Under the pieces are notes generated by a model. The model ran no database searches. It was given only the letters and a program-made list of their open reading frames with translations, and had not been told where the DNA came from. DNA of 64,000 nt from Ailurus styani (taxonomy: Eukaryota > Chordata > Mammalia > Carnivora > Ailuridae): assembly GCA_002007465.1 (NCBI GenBank), contig LNAC01000686.1, positions 194,756 to 258,755 of the forward strand. The letters are read 5' to 3'. Both the position numbers and the translations under genes were made by a program. Of this stretch, positions 35,405 through 47,349 are shown one piece after another; within the stretch, counting starts at the first letter, position 1, and the number at the start of each line of letters is the position of its first letter.

Positions 35405-35479
35405 TCACAACAGCACCCCTTGCTGGTCAAGGCTGATGCTCATTGGAGTTCTTTGCCTTTTCCTCATGTTTTGCCACAG

Positions 35480-36393
35480 CTTAAATATATCAGAGCTTTA
35501 AGATATAGAAGTAGCCTAAATGCCCATATACGGGTGAATGGGTAAAAAAAAAAAAATCCATACAATGGGTTTATTCAGCCATGAGAAGGGAAGATATCCT
35601 GACATTTGCAACAACATGGATGGACCTTGAGCATATTATGCTAAGTGAGATAAGTCAGACAGAAAAAGACAAATACTAGATGATATCACTTACAAGTGGA
35701 ATCTAAAAGAGTCAAACTTATAAAAACCAGAGAGTTAAAATGGTGGTTACCAGTGTTGAAGGAGAGTTGGAAAGCAGGCAGGCATGGGTAAGGGCCTAAG
35801 AGGAAACCACCCTTAAAAGGATTTTACACCACCCAGGAAGGAGCCAGGGTTAATCAGATTAAAATAACCTGCCAACAAGCCCACAAAAATCCCGAGACTT
35901 ACTTAAAAATTCTGGTGGCAACCCTCTCAGGTCCCCTCGCTCCTTGGGAGCTTTGTACTATCACTTAGCTATCCCTCAGTAAACCTTGATCTGCTGCCCG
36001 CCACTCTATCTGGCCTACCTCTTTATTCTTCGGAGCCACATGACCGAGAACCGCTGGCACTGATGGAGAAAAAGTCCTGTAACACCAGGGGACAGGGGGT
36101 GAGGGGATAAGACTGATGTAGTTTAAAGGTATAGACTTAGAATGAGTAGAAAATAAGTCATAGAGATCTAACTCACAGTATAATGAATATAGACAACAAA
36201 ATACTACATTATCAAACTTACTAAGAGACTAATGTAATTATCCCAAAGACTAAAAGGAATGGATAATTCTGTAATCTGATAAAGGTGCTAAATATAGCTA
36301 CAAAGGCAATCATATTACAATATATAAATATATCAAGTTAACACATTGTACATCTTAAATTTACACAATGTTATATATCAAATATATTCAATT
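35480..36393 (+). mobile_element. L1 3' region interrupted by a solo LTR
   Basis: The left part (35480-35753: 'ttattcagccatgagaagg', 'aacatggatggaccttgag', 'ctaagtgagataagtcaga') and right part (36085-36393: 'attgtacatcttaaattta') are a degenerate L1 3' end. The LTR at 35754-36084 splits it. Confidence 0.85.
35754..36084 (+). mobile_element. Solo LTR of a class I (gammaretrovirus-like) endogenous retrovirus
   Basis: 331 bases starting TGTTGAAGG and ending CCTGTAACA, flanked by the 4-base duplication CCAG (35750-35753 and 36085-36088). A 4-base target duplication with TG...CA ends is typical of class I retroviral integration. A polyadenylation-like 'agtaaa' and a U5-like CT-rich 3' part fit an LTR. 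No primer-binding site or internal retroviral sequence remains, so the internal region was lost by LTR-LTR recombination. Confidence 0.8.
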
Positions 36394-37876
36394 TTTTTAA
36401 AAATCAAGGCTTTCGATGATATCCTATCTGTCCTCATCCTAAGTTCATATGTTCTTCCTGATGCCAAATTTTGCCTTCTTAAGAAAGAATGACAGGAGAT
36501 CAAGGGAGAAGGCAATCATGGCTCATCTTGGAGAAAAATGTTCTGTATGGTTCCCTGGATGGCCTGTGCTATCAGTCAGCCTTCTGAAAAACAACAGAGA
36601 GAAACCCGCAATTATCCAGAGGGTGAAGCATTTTTCTTGAAGTGTCCTCAGGGACTCATAAAAATCAGTTAAGGAGTCTCTGAGCATCCCTGGGATTCCA
36701 AACATTCCTCTATCCGTATCACCCACCTGGAGGAGGGGTCCAAAAGTCCAGGAGAGTGTGTGGTCCCTCTACAGCAAGAAGAGGGTTTGATAAGCCTGGA
36801 AAGGATCTCAGAAAGTCTGATTTAAGAAACCAACATTTTAAATAACTTCTCCATTTTTTTTTTACTAGGGAAGTAACACATACTGAATACAGAAATGTTA
36901 GAAAATTTGGAAAAGTCACAAATCTTAAAGAAAAACTAAAAAACAAAAACAAATCAGTTGTAATCTCACCAGCCAAAGATAAACACTCTTCAAATTCACA
37001 AATTTCCAACCAATATTTTTTCTGATTGTATTTAAAACTAAAATGTGTGATAGGAAACATAGTATTTTATGCTCTGCTTTTTTTCCCCCTTAACAAGAGA
37101 ATGTTTTCCATTCCCATAAGCTTTCTCGTGGGGTGTATTTTATAGTGGCAGCATTGTTTTCCATCTTAGATTTCCATCACTCACTTATCCTTTCTCTTAT
37201 TGCTAGGTGCTTCACTTATTCCCTCCACACAGGACAACAGCCTGACAGGTGATAACCGTGTCTGAAGTTTTGCCTCAGTGTAAATGTGTGTGATCACCAG
37301 GGTAGGGACCAGTTCTCCTGGAAGTTCTTGTTCTTTGTTTCAGGTTAGAGTGCTGTTATAAGACAAAACTCCATGGAGTAAATCTGAATATCTAATTGAT
37401 TTTATTAATCAGTGCATGAATCAGAAAGCATCCAATCTAGCAAGTAGAGGGGAGATCCTAGGGATTGTCAACATGATGGGTTTTCACAAGAAAGAGGGTA
37501 GAACAAGAAGTTATTAGCAAAGGAAAAGAGAGGATTGTGTCAAGCCAGGACATCTTGGTGCAGGGGGAACTACAGGGTTTTTATCATGCATATGACTGCA
37601 ATAGTGCTGATCAGGAAATTTCATATTGACTGTTAAAAGATAGCATTCACTGAATAGATTGAAACGATTAAAATACTTATTCCTTGGAGCCAGGGGGTCC
37701 TGGCAGCCAGATTTCCAGCACCAGTGGTCTGGAGTACACCTATGTGGCCTCACCCAGCTACTCTTGCCCGGCTGCTCCCTAGATGTTATCCATTGTGCTG
37801 GAAGGCTCCAAAGTAATTAACAACTTGTCCCTTACAAGGAGGACATGCACTAAGGCATTTATAAGATAGGAAAAGT
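36394..37876. other. Intergenic DNA, old diverged repeat near 36855-37210
   Basis: The AT-rich part ('ttagaaaatttggaaaagtc', 'taatctcaccagccaaaga') looks like an ancient interspersed repeat that I cannot name. No gene is recognised. Confidence 0.4.
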
Positions 37877-38086
37877 GGGGGGGGGCGTCTGGGTGGCTCA
37901 GTGGGTTAAAGCCTCTGCCTTCGGCTCAGGTCATGATCTCAGGGTCCTGGGATCGAGCCCCACATCGGGCTCCCTGCTCAGCAGAGAGGCTGCTTCCTCC
38001 TCTCTCTCTGCCTGCCTCTCTGCCTACTTGTGATCTCTCTCTCTCTGTGTCAAATAAATAAATAAAATCTCAAAAAAAAAAAAAAG
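37877..38086 (+). mobile_element. Can-SINE, young mustelid-type subfamily
   Basis: Contains 'cagtgggttaaagcctctgc' and 'gcctacttgtgatctctct'. The A-run tail is nearly pure. A G-run precedes it and recurs after the tail. Confidence 0.93.
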
Positions 38087-38763
38087 AAAGAAAAGGAGGG
38101 GGGAAAAACAGTTTTTATGGGGTCGCTTCAGTTTCCTTGTCTTAATTAGATCTTCTAATTTACTCAGTTGAATTTTTTCCTTCAACAATGGAAAGTGAGT
38201 AATAATAAAAGACGCCTTTAGCTCTAAGATACACAGAAATGAATCAGAAGGACGTCAGTCAACTAATATTGGACACATATTGTAAACCGTGTTACTTGTT
38301 TAAGTATTTTTAAAAGATGCCTCATCCCCCACTAAAGTGAGCTTGTTTTGACAGAGGGTTTTCACTTTATCTTTTCAAATTATAAAATTCTATTGTTCTT
38401 AAGAAATCTCATAAACAGGGTGATGTAGGAAAGACATTAGGGTTCAACGCCGAGTGCAAAAAGGCGGTTTTGTTAAAGAATGGAGACAGGACCTGTGGGC
38501 AGAAAGAGCTGCACTGGGGTCATGAGGAGTGGCCCATTATATACTTTCAAGTTGGAAGGGGGTCAGGGATAGTGTAAGTCTCTAAGGAATTTGGAAACAA
38601 GGTTTCCAAGACCTTGGGGGGGGGTAGCTATCATTGGGAAAAGGTCGTCTATTACTGTCTAATAAAACCTTAGTCATGAGACCCTTCAGATGTATATCAG
38701 TGGATCATACGCTTGGGGGATGATTGCCAACATGTATCTTGGGGGGTAGAGATAAAGGAAGTT
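38087..38763. other. Intergenic DNA, nothing recognised
   Basis: No gene, repeat body or regulatory motif is visible. Confidence 0.4.
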
Positions 38764-38799
38764 TTCTCTCTCTCTGCCTGCCTCTCTGCCTGCTTGTGA

Positions 38800-38879
<80 letters not shown>

Positions 38880-38920
38880 AAATAAATAAAAATTAAAAAT
38901 CTTTAAAAGAAAAAAAAAAA
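38764..38920 (+). mobile_element. 5'-truncated Can-SINE with a long (TC)n tract
   Basis: Only the pyrimidine-rich middle and the tail remain. (TC)n covers about 38800-38877. The element 'gataaaggaagttt' precedes it and recurs after the next SINE. Confidence 0.88.
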
Positions 38921-38927
38921 GAACTTT

Positions 38928-39130
38928 GGGTGCCTGGGTGGCTCAGTGGGTTAAAGCCTCCACCTTCAGCTCAGGTCATGACCTCAGCGATCCTGGGATT
39001 GAGGCCCACATCCGGCTCCCTGCTCGGTGGGGAGCCTGCTTCTTCCTCTCTCTGCCTGCCTCTCTGCCTACTTGTGATCTCTCTCTCTCTCTCTGTCAAA
39101 TAAATAAAAATAAAAAATCTTTTAAAAAAA
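38928..39130 (+). mobile_element. Can-SINE, young mustelid-type, in tandem with a truncated copy
   Basis: Full head 'gggtgcctgggtggctcagt' with 'gggttaaagcctccacctt'. The repeated 'gataaaggaagttt' flanks the SINE pair as a unit. Confidence 0.93.
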
Positions 39131-39351
39131 AGAGATAAAGGAAGTTTCCAAAGGAATTTTTATGGTTAAAGTAGACTTACAGGATCCTGGGGGTTGAGGT
39201 AAGATTGCCTTTTGCCCTTAGCAAAGTATCAACAGCAAGGCAGTTGAGTCCCTAGAGGAATGTCACTCTGCCTGTTAAAGGACTTGTCACTGGGCTGTAG
39301 GTAGTAAGGAAATTTAATATTTTTTCTTCTGTCTTTGTTTCCCACATCACA

Positions 39352-39442
39352 GGGGTGCCTGAATGGCTCATTCAGTGGAGTATGTGACTCTTGATCTTGG
39401 GGCCATGAGTTCAACCCCCACGTTTAGGTAATCTTGTTTTAA
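39352..39442 (+). mobile_element. Old carnivore SINE
   Basis: Short form: 'ggggtgcctgaatggctcat', 'ttggggccatgagttcaac'. Confidence 0.78.
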
Positions 39443-39469
39443 AACGTCTTTTTTAAGAGAAATTATTTA

Positions 39470-39590
39470 TTTTATTTTATTTTATTTTATTTTACTTTCT
39501 TAATAATCTCTACACCCAACAGGGGGCTCAAACCCACAACCCCAAGATTAAAAGTCCCATGCCTTTCCGACTGAGCCGGCCAGGTGCCCC
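39470..39590 (-). mobile_element. Old carnivore SINE
   Basis: Reversed short form with (TTTTA)n tail, 'taatctctacacccaacag' and 'gagccggccaggtgcccc'. Confidence 0.82.
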
Positions 39591-40386
39591 TCGAGAAGTT
39601 TTTTAAAGAAAACGTGTTTATATCTGAAAACGAGTAATGTGTGCCTGCTGTTTGTTTTTGAGAGGAAGGCTATGGAAGAATGGATGAGAGTCTAGGGCCA
39701 GACTCCTGGCTGCGGTAACAGACCCTGGTAAGATTTCTTGCGTAAAAGCCTAGGCAGGCACACTATCATTGAACACTGAGCATCAAGCACCAATCTCTTG
39801 CCCTTCTCTCTCTCTCTTTTTTTTTTTAAGTTTTTTCTCTTTTACACTTTTTTGCACTTCTCATGGGAGAAGTTGCATCGGGTTTTTTGCAGACCATGAC
39901 CCCCAGTCTTTGAGGCTCCAGCCTCCCTGGGCAAGAATGAGAAAGAAAGTCTTGCAGGTGGCTGGCAACAACAACAGCCTGGCACTGAGACACTGATTGT
40001 TCCTGTTAAGTTGGTGTGTCTCCCTATTGTCCTGCCCCACACGTTCACTTGCTCCCTGCTTAGCTCATCAACAGGTATAAATGCAAATGTTGTATTAATC
40101 AAATGTGTGGGCATATGTCATAAATGTTTTCTCTTAGTATTGCCTATGTTTTGAAACCCTGAACCTAAGAGTTTTGCATGTAACCTTGAGTTATTACTCA
40201 AAATAAAACACATATCCTTTCTTCTTGTAGTTCTTGGCCTGCTGAATCCTTGAAAGGCATAAGAAAAATATATAGCAACCTATTATCACTCAACTTGGCC
40301 AATCTAATGAGTCTCTGTCACTCTAAGAGAATTCGCCTAGCCTCGTCCTCCTCTCTTGGACAACCATCACCCTGAGACCAGGGTCA
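39591..40386. other. Intergenic DNA, nothing recognised
   Basis: No gene is recognised; the open frames of 75 and 90 codons on opposite strands overlap each other and lack motifs. Confidence 0.4.
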
Positions 40387-40578
40387 TTTTTTATTTAGAT
40401 TTTATTTATTTATTTATGTATTTGAGAGAGAGTGAGAGTGCACAGAGGTGGCAGGGGGAGCAGCAGAGGCAGAGGGATAGGCAAGTTCCCCACTGAGTAG
40501 GGATCCCAATACGAGGCACAACCCCAGGTGACTTGAGCCAAAGGCAAATGCTTAACTGACTGAGCTACCCATGCACCC
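40387..40578 (-). mobile_element. Can-SINE
   Basis: Target-site duplication 'accagggtcat' on both sides. Confidence 0.92.
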
Positions 40579-41400
40579 AACCAGGGTCATGTTGAATTGC
40601 ATTCCAACAACAAAGAAGTCCAGCCAGTAGAAATGCACAATGTCTACTTGCTGAATATGTAACTTGGTCCCCAAAATTATTAACAGGACCTATTAACCTG
40701 AATTCCTATTTTGGAATATATTGGTATCTTTATAACCTCCCCATTTCTACACTGTACCAACTATAGTTTACAAAGCTCAGTCAAATGACAGGAACCTAAA
40801 CATCCAACACTAGAATGAATTTGGTAATTCATTGATAATGACATTTTCCCCTTAATTACAAGGGGGGAAATGATAATGCATCTCACTTGATTCTCAGACA
40901 ATCAACCTAAAATATACTGAGATTCCAAAAATGAACATAATACACAAGACACAGAATCAATAATCAAAAATAGACGAAACATTCTTTGGCAGAAGGTGGG
41001 GAGCTAATTGTAGAAATGATATGATAGAGATCATAGAGTCCCATCATAAGCAGAAGTAATACAAAAACATCGCCTTCTGAAAAATGTCTAAAATGTAACA
41101 AAAGGGAAGGCATTCTGGAAGTTCCTAAATAGGAAAAGAGGACCACAAGAGAGGAATACAGATAATAGTAGTCCATGGAATTCCATTGAAAAAATAAAAG
41201 CTACCCTACGGACACCAAGAAACAAAGGATATTTGATCCTTTTTACCTATATTTTATTCTTATGTGAAGACAAAAGAGAAATATTTTAGATCATTAATAT
41301 TTACTTAAGTGACATTTCTGAGTACCCTTGATGCAGCAAGCACTGTGCCAAGTGCTGTGTATGTATAGTGGTGAAGAAAATAGACGTGTGCTTGCATTTT
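40579..41400. other. Intergenic DNA, nothing firmly recognised
   Basis: Near 41310-41360 'cagcaagcactgtgccaagt' resembles a MIR core. Otherwise nothing is recognised. Confidence 0.4.
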
Positions 41401-41590
41401 ATTTTTTTTAAGATTATTTATTTATCAGAGAGAGAGAGCACAAGTAGGCAAAGTGGCAGGCAGAGATAGAGGGAGAAGCATGCTCCCCGCTGAATAAGGA
41501 GCCCAATGCAGAACTCGATCCCAGGACCCTGTGTACATGAACTGAGCCTAAGGCAGCCGCTTAACTGACTGAGCCACCGGCAGGTGTCTC
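41401..41590 (-). mobile_element. Can-SINE
   Basis: Reversed copy with 'tttatcagagagagagagca' and 'cgcttaactgactgagcca'. Confidence 0.92.
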
Positions 41591-42660
41591 TGCGTTTTAA
41601 AAACCCTCTACACACCTACCTTGCTTGTGATAATAATTATAAAGTATATGTCAAATACTGACCTATAAATCTGTGAAGAAAGGCTTGAAAGAGGATGTTG
41701 CCCATTTATCCAAGTGATAACCAGTAGCATCAGTATCCATGTGCCTTACAAATGAGGAATGGATATTTCCCAAACTAGCTTGGAAAGATGTATTTGAACT
41801 AAGAAGAGAAAATCTTTCTATCAAAGCAGTTAATTAACTTCAGTAAGAGCCCATGATAACCAGGGACATTGCACATTTGGCATCAAATCTATGGCTTGAG
41901 ACCTCTTTTGTACCCTGCATCAGTGGATCAAGTGAGGACAAATCGTTTATTAAATCTGGGAAAGAGAAAAGACAAACATCAAAGATGAAAAGGTAGTGCA
42001 GGTCATCATCAGATGGCTCTGCTAGATTGACAAGTAAAACCAAAGTCACAGAGAGCCATAACCAAGAATTACCTAAACTATGACATTCTATTTAATTGCA
42101 GTTCAGAACAGCTCCCCTAATTTCTGATGAAGATACTTCACTAATATCACTTACCTCTGGAAGAAAGTAGAGGACTAATGAAAAGAGTTCATCAGTGTTT
42201 ACTTCAGAACAAAAGAAAAGACACAGCACACTCTAGCTCCAAGGGAGAGAGATGGAGGGGGAGAGAAGGGAGAGAAAGAAAGAGAGCAAGAGAGTGAGAG
42301 AGAGAGGAAGAGAAAGGAGGGAGGGAAGAAGAAGAAGGAAGACTGGCTTTCTAACCTCACAGCTAAAGCAAAAGCTCAGAGGCAACATTCTGAAAGGATG
42401 CGTACCATTCTTCAGGATCCAGTGTACTTGTGAAACCAGAGAGCTCTAAACGATACTATGCCCCAAATAGGAAAAAACCACGGTTCCAGCAACCGAAGAG
42501 CAGAAGCAGAAGTGACTCCACTTATCACACCCACTGACCCACTGGAAAATTTTGTACTTTCATCTCTGTGACTCTGGGCTCTGTAGGGCCAAAGTCCAGG
42601 TCCCCAGAGTAGATGTACCCTCAATCTTAAGAAAAAAAAATCTTTTAAAAAAATGGAGGT
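41591..42660. other. Intergenic DNA with a GA-rich tract
   Basis: A purine-rich low-complexity run lies at 42240-42345. No gene is recognised. Confidence 0.45.
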
Positions 42661-42803
42661 TGGGCACCTTGGTGGCTCCGTTGGTTAAGTGTCTGCCTTT
42701 GGCTCAGATCATGATCTCAGCGTCCTGAGATCCAGCCCTGCATGGGGCTCCCTGCTCAGCAGGGGGCCTGCTTCTCCCTCCCCTTGATGCTCCCCCTGCT
42801 TCT

Positions 42804-42852
<49 letters not shown>

Positions 42853-42890
42853 GTGTCAAATAAATAAATAAAATCTAAATTTAAAAAAAG
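42661..42890 (+). mobile_element. Can-SINE with long (TC)n
   Basis: Plus-strand copy; its pyrimidine middle has expanded to an uninterrupted (TC)n run of about 40 bases (42805-42846). Confidence 0.92.
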
Positions 42891-43866
42891 ATGGTGTTAC
42901 CAGACTGTCAGGGTTACCAGGCAGCCTTGATTAGCAAGAGGAAGGATATATCACTGAAAAAAATGAAATTTAAAAAAATTATCAAAAAAAAAAAGAGGAA
43001 GGATATGGGTCTGCTTTTACACAATGGGGACAGACAGGATTTCATGTAGAACCCAAGCAATCTATTTGGGTGCTTCCTAGAGTTCCCATGCTCCATTGTA
43101 ACTGTGAACATGTGTGTTCAGCAATCTCAGCCAGTGAAAGATATGACTATCAAGGGTTTGGACCCCTTAGGAAAGAAGGTTTGGGTCATAATACCAGGTA
43201 AGCCACTAAGACCTGAGGACATGATAGTGGAGAGTGAGGGGAAATTAGAATGCAGAGTAAAGGAGGGAGTGGATGGGGGCCAGTTGCAGCCCTGAGATCA
43301 ACTGTAGTGACAGTGGCTATAATTTGCCCCATTAACCTCCTTCTTCTAAGCTTCTTTTTAGGAACAGAGGCCCATATAAAGGTTGAAGGAATTGTCCCTT
43401 GAACCTGTCTGGAGAAGTAGATCTGTGTGGCTCTAGGCAGCTATGAAAATGTACTCCTCAGATCTGCTGTGGGAATCATAATTGACCGATGGCCCCAACT
43501 GCCACACTGAATCTGTTACACTTCCCATGGGCTGTCCTCGAACAACCAGTACGGCAGGAATACTAAGTCAGCCCCATTTCTGCCAGATGCAGGACCTTGG
43601 GCTCAAAGATTCTCCATCAGCCTGGCTGAAACTCTTTTAGAACTGCGAGTACCCAACCTATTTTACTTCCCTCCCTCTTTCACAGAGGTCACACTTGATT
43701 CCCACTCTGACAGTTCTTCCTGCCTCCTCTGGTTTCCTCTCCTTTCCCCCTCACAGGAATGTCTCCCAATAAATCTCTTACAAACCTAATCCCATCTTAA
43801 TGTCCACTCCGCTGAGAACTAAAATAATAGACATGTCCACAAAACAGATTAAAACTGCAACCCATG
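42891..43866. other. Intergenic DNA, LTR-like 3' end near 43300-43800
   Basis: About 43300-43800 resembles an old LTR-type repeat: CT-rich, AATAAA at 43768-43773, then 'acctaatcccatcttaatg'. No gene is recognised. Confidence 0.4.
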
Positions 43867-44038
43867 AGGGTGCCTGGGTGGCTCAGTCGGTTAAGCACCT
43901 GCCTTTGGCTCAGGTCATGATCCCAGGGGCCTGGGATTGTGTCCCGAATCAGGCTCCCTGCCTCACAGGGAGTCTGCTTCTCCCTCTGCCCCTCCCCCCA
44001 CTTGTTCTCTCTCCAATAAATAAAATCTTAAAAAAAAA
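43867..44038 (+). mobile_element. Can-SINE
   Basis: Target-site duplication 'tgcaacccatga' on both sides. Confidence 0.93.
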
Positions 44039-44162
44039 TGCAACCCATGATTTCAAAAGAAAACAATTCAAGACATGAAAGAACAACATGCGTCAAAATT
44101 AGAAAAAATTTTAGGAAAAAAGGTGACATATTCAGGAAAAGTTACAAATAAAAATAAAAATT

Positions 44163-44360
44163 GGGGCTCCTGGGTGGCTCAGTCAGTTAAGGGCCTGCCT
44201 TTGGCTCCAGTTATGATCCCAGGGTCCTGGGATAGAGCCCAGAGTCAGACTCCCTGCTTGATGGTGAACCTGAGCTTCTTCCTCTCCCTCTGCCCCCCCC
44301 TTTGACTCTCCCCCTGTTGTGCTTTCTCTCTCTCAAATAAATAAAATCTTTTTAAAAAAG
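44163..44360 (+). mobile_element. Can-SINE
   Basis: Plus-strand copy with head 'gggctcctgggtggctcagt' and tail 'aaataaataaaatctttt'. Confidence 0.92.
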
Positions 44361-45765
44361 TAAAAATCATTTAAAAGATAAAGACTAATCTAAAAGACAA
44401 CAAATGCAAATAAACACAACAAATAACACTTTAAGAGAATAGAAGATTTGTTTAAAAGGGAAAACTTTATACAAAGACATGAAAAAGATAAACAATGGCA
44501 CTACTTGGGATCTGTGATGACAGAATTTCTTTAATTTCCCAAGAAATTTATTTAAGTTGCTTCATACCTTCACTGCTGAGAGTTTCTCTAAACCTAATTA
44601 TTAACCCTTTCCCTTTTTCATAAATTTGTGGAGAAAACCGGTTGGTCATCATCCATCTCTAACCAAATTATCCAAACCTTCTTCAGAGAATTTTTTTTCC
44701 ATTTACTTACTATAGGGGTAAAGGGTGGGGGGGGATTTCTTTTTAATGCTTCCTAGTTTCTCCACACTTATATCTGTTTTTTAATGTAATTCAAAGTTAC
44801 TAATTGGAAATACTATCCAGTCAAGTTATGAAACCAGCATGAATATAGCAGAATTCATGGATAAGTTATGAAATGGGCTCATCTATGCTTTGAGGGGATT
44901 GTGACTTGGTCAAATGATTAGACTCAGATCCACAACCTACTCTACCATGCTAAGCTTTTCCAAGCATGGAAACAAAGACTGGCGACTTTATCAACGTCAT
45001 CAACAAATGTCAATTAAGCACTTTCAATTAATTAAGAACTGTGTTCAGTGTTTTAAATGTCTTAAAGAAATCCTCAATCCATGAGGAAGGTGGTGTGGAG
45101 GTTTTTGTTTTGTTTTTGTTTGTTTGTTTGTTTGTTTTTATGAACAGTACTTTGGATTAAGAACAAAGACACATAAAATTTAGGTCTGAGTCAGCTTTTG
45201 AGAAATTGCATTACTGAAGGAAGGGAATAATCCCAATTACGTCAATGTCAGAATAAAGGAAGACACATCTATGTTGGTAGTTCAACAGGAAAAACGGGGG
45301 GGGGACATCTAGAGGTACCACCAAGTTGTCCTGCTCCTTGCTTCTAAGTCTCCAGTTCTCAGTCTTACTTAGCTCCAAATATCCCCACTTTCAAGTCTGT
45401 CTTGGAAATAAGACCTGAAATTATAATAAAAATAAAAACGTGATTAGGTCTCTTCGAGCTCCCAAAATACATACAGTAATATATGATGATAATATCAACA
45501 TATCGAGAGTTTACTTGGGCCAGACATTATCTCATTAAACCTCTCACTTTAGTAACCCTGTGAGGTAGCAACTATTACTACCTTGCTTTTCTAGAGTTCA
45601 AATTCAGATTGTCAGATTCCAGATGGCAAGCATTTTATCCCTATGTTCTGTTACCTTCCTATGACAAAAAATAATAGAGCCACTTTATATTAGAACTCAC
45701 CTACAGTGGCAGGGTTATTTTATTTTGTTAATACTTGAGCCAACAATTTAAAGTAAAAGTGAAGT
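44361..45765. other. Intergenic DNA, MIR fragment near 45490-45650
   Basis: 'cattatctcattaaacctct' and 'ccctgtgaggtagcaactat' match a MIR core. A (TTTG)n run is at 45105-45137. No gene is recognised. Confidence 0.55.
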
Positions 45766-45943
45766 TGGGATGCATGGGTGGCTCAGTCCTTAAGCAACTG
45801 CCTTCCGCTCAGGTCATGATCCCAGGGGCCTGGGATCTAGCCCCATGTCTGACTCCCTGCTTAGTGGGGAGCCTGCTTCTTCCTCTGCCTGCCGCCCCCC
45901 AGCTTGTGCTCGCTCTCTCACTCTCTGACAAATAAATAAAATC
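45766..45943 (+). mobile_element. Can-SINE
   Basis: Target-site duplication 'aaagtaaaagtgaag' / 'aaagtaaaagcgaag'. Confidence 0.93.
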
Positions 45944-46487
45944 CTAAAGTAAAAGCGAAGTGTCACAAGAGATGAGGCTGGTGGGTTAAAGTGGGGGGGG
46001 AAGGTAAACCCAAAAGGAAGGAGAGCAGTGACTATAGAATTTACACCTGTCTTAAGCAACCTTCAAGACTCCTTCCACAGCATTCAGATTGTAAAGCCAA
46101 AGTCTCCTTTATTAGAATCAAAGCTTACTAACCTAAATGCAAACCAGACATTTAACTCTCCCACGGATATAGTTCCCCATATTTTACCCCATAATTACTG
46201 TATTTGGACTCCTGCATTTGCAGCAAAGGCAGTACTTTCACCCATCCAATCAGCAGATACAAAAACGTGAAGATATTCCATAGTTGACTAATATGTTTGA
46301 TAACAGTATCAAGAGGGCACACAGTACAGTGAGTTCATTTTAATGCTACATGTTAATTTAACACTTCAGGACATTTAGCATATTGTTCCCAGTTAACTTG
46401 CTAAGTTGCATTCCAAGGACCAACAATATCCGGTAGAGCATATGTTTGAAAGTGAAGCTCAGACCTAAAACTGCCCGTTTCTTTTTT

Positions 46488-46652
46488 TATCTTTACTTTT
46501 TTAAAGATTTTTATTTATTTATTATTTGTTTGTTTATCTGTAGCACGTGAGTGGGGGAAGAGCGGGGAGCCCAATCTCACAAGGCTGCGATGATGACCTG
46601 AGCTGAAATCAAGAGTCCCCGCCCTTACCCAACTGAGCCACCCGGGGGCCCC
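46488..46652 (-). mobile_element. Can-SINE, internally deleted
   Basis: Reversed copy that lacks part of the middle. 'aaactgccc' occurs on both sides. Confidence 0.85.
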
Positions 46653-47110
46653 TAAACTGCCCAGGTTTAAATCTAATTGTCATCTAACAAGGTTTGTGAT
46701 CTTAGGCATCATATTTAACCATCTGAATACTCACTTCCTTCCGTTGTAAATGCGGTTAATCTGTGAGAATGTATCTCACAGACAGCAGGGACTAAATGCG
46801 GTAATATTATGAAAATGTGCTTGCCACAGTATCAGGTATGTTCTAAGTGTTAGCTGTGTATCCAAGAGGACAGTTCAATATGGAGAATAATATGTAAAAA
46901 CAAAACCCAAAAAAAATGACTCTACTAACTATTCACTTCTGTCATCTTGGGTTGCCTAAATTTGGGTTCTTCTTATCTTTTCCTTACTGCATTCTGGTTC
47001 TCACACAGGGGGGTTAAAATCCCAAGCCTACAGAGTTCTCCAGAGAGAAAAGCAATGAAGGCAAGTAGTTAATACATCCAGAAATAGTCTCTTCATGTTT
47101 ATGGCTCTTC
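46653..47110. other. Upstream flank of METTL17
   Basis: A MIR-like stretch at 46680-46850 ('ttgtgatcttaggcatcat') and unique sequence up to the CpG-rich promoter. Confidence 0.45.
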
Positions 47111-47349
47111 TCTAGAGCTCCCAGGAAAAGGCCGGTCCCCAACCCGCCCCTCGACTTCGGGACGCGGGGACGAGAGCCCAGCCCAACTTCGAAGCCACCT
47201 CTCCTACCGCACGTACCGTTACCCTCCGAGGTGATTTACATATCGATTGTTTATTGGCTACTAGAAGCACTCCCTCTTCTCATTGGCTGACACTGCTCCG
47301 TGCGGGTCACAGGCCTCATCATTTCCGTTTCCTGCTCGCCTCCGGTGCC
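47110..47349 (+). promoter_or_regulatory. METTL17 promoter, CpG-rich with two inverted CCAAT boxes
   Basis: CpG-containing, TATA-less 5' flank. ATTGG (inverted CCAAT, NF-Y type) occurs at 47253-47257 and 47282-47286, 29 bases apart. An ETS-like 'atttccgtttcct' lies just before the start codon. This arrangement is usual for housekeeping nuclear genes of mitochondrial proteins. The exact transcription start is not visible. Confidence 0.65.

Larger units (their letters stand above)
34064..35473 (+). repeat. Local duplication, copy 1 (shorter)
   Basis: Two blocks match 59606-60461 and 62417-62953 in the same orientation: 34064-34893 and 34930-35473. In copy 2 the blocks are separated by 1.95 kb; here only 36 bases lie between them. 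Copy 1 also lacks 25 bases present at 59661-59685. A Can-SINE and an old SINE are at matching places in both copies, so both insertions predate the duplication. An L1 3' fragment begins directly at the right edge. No known gene is recognised, though the minus strand is open for about 85 similar codons in both copies. Confidence 0.9.

Noticed and set aside
35754..36084. Active endogenous retrovirus
   Set aside because: Only one LTR remains; no primer-binding site, gag, pol or env sequence is present in the flanks.
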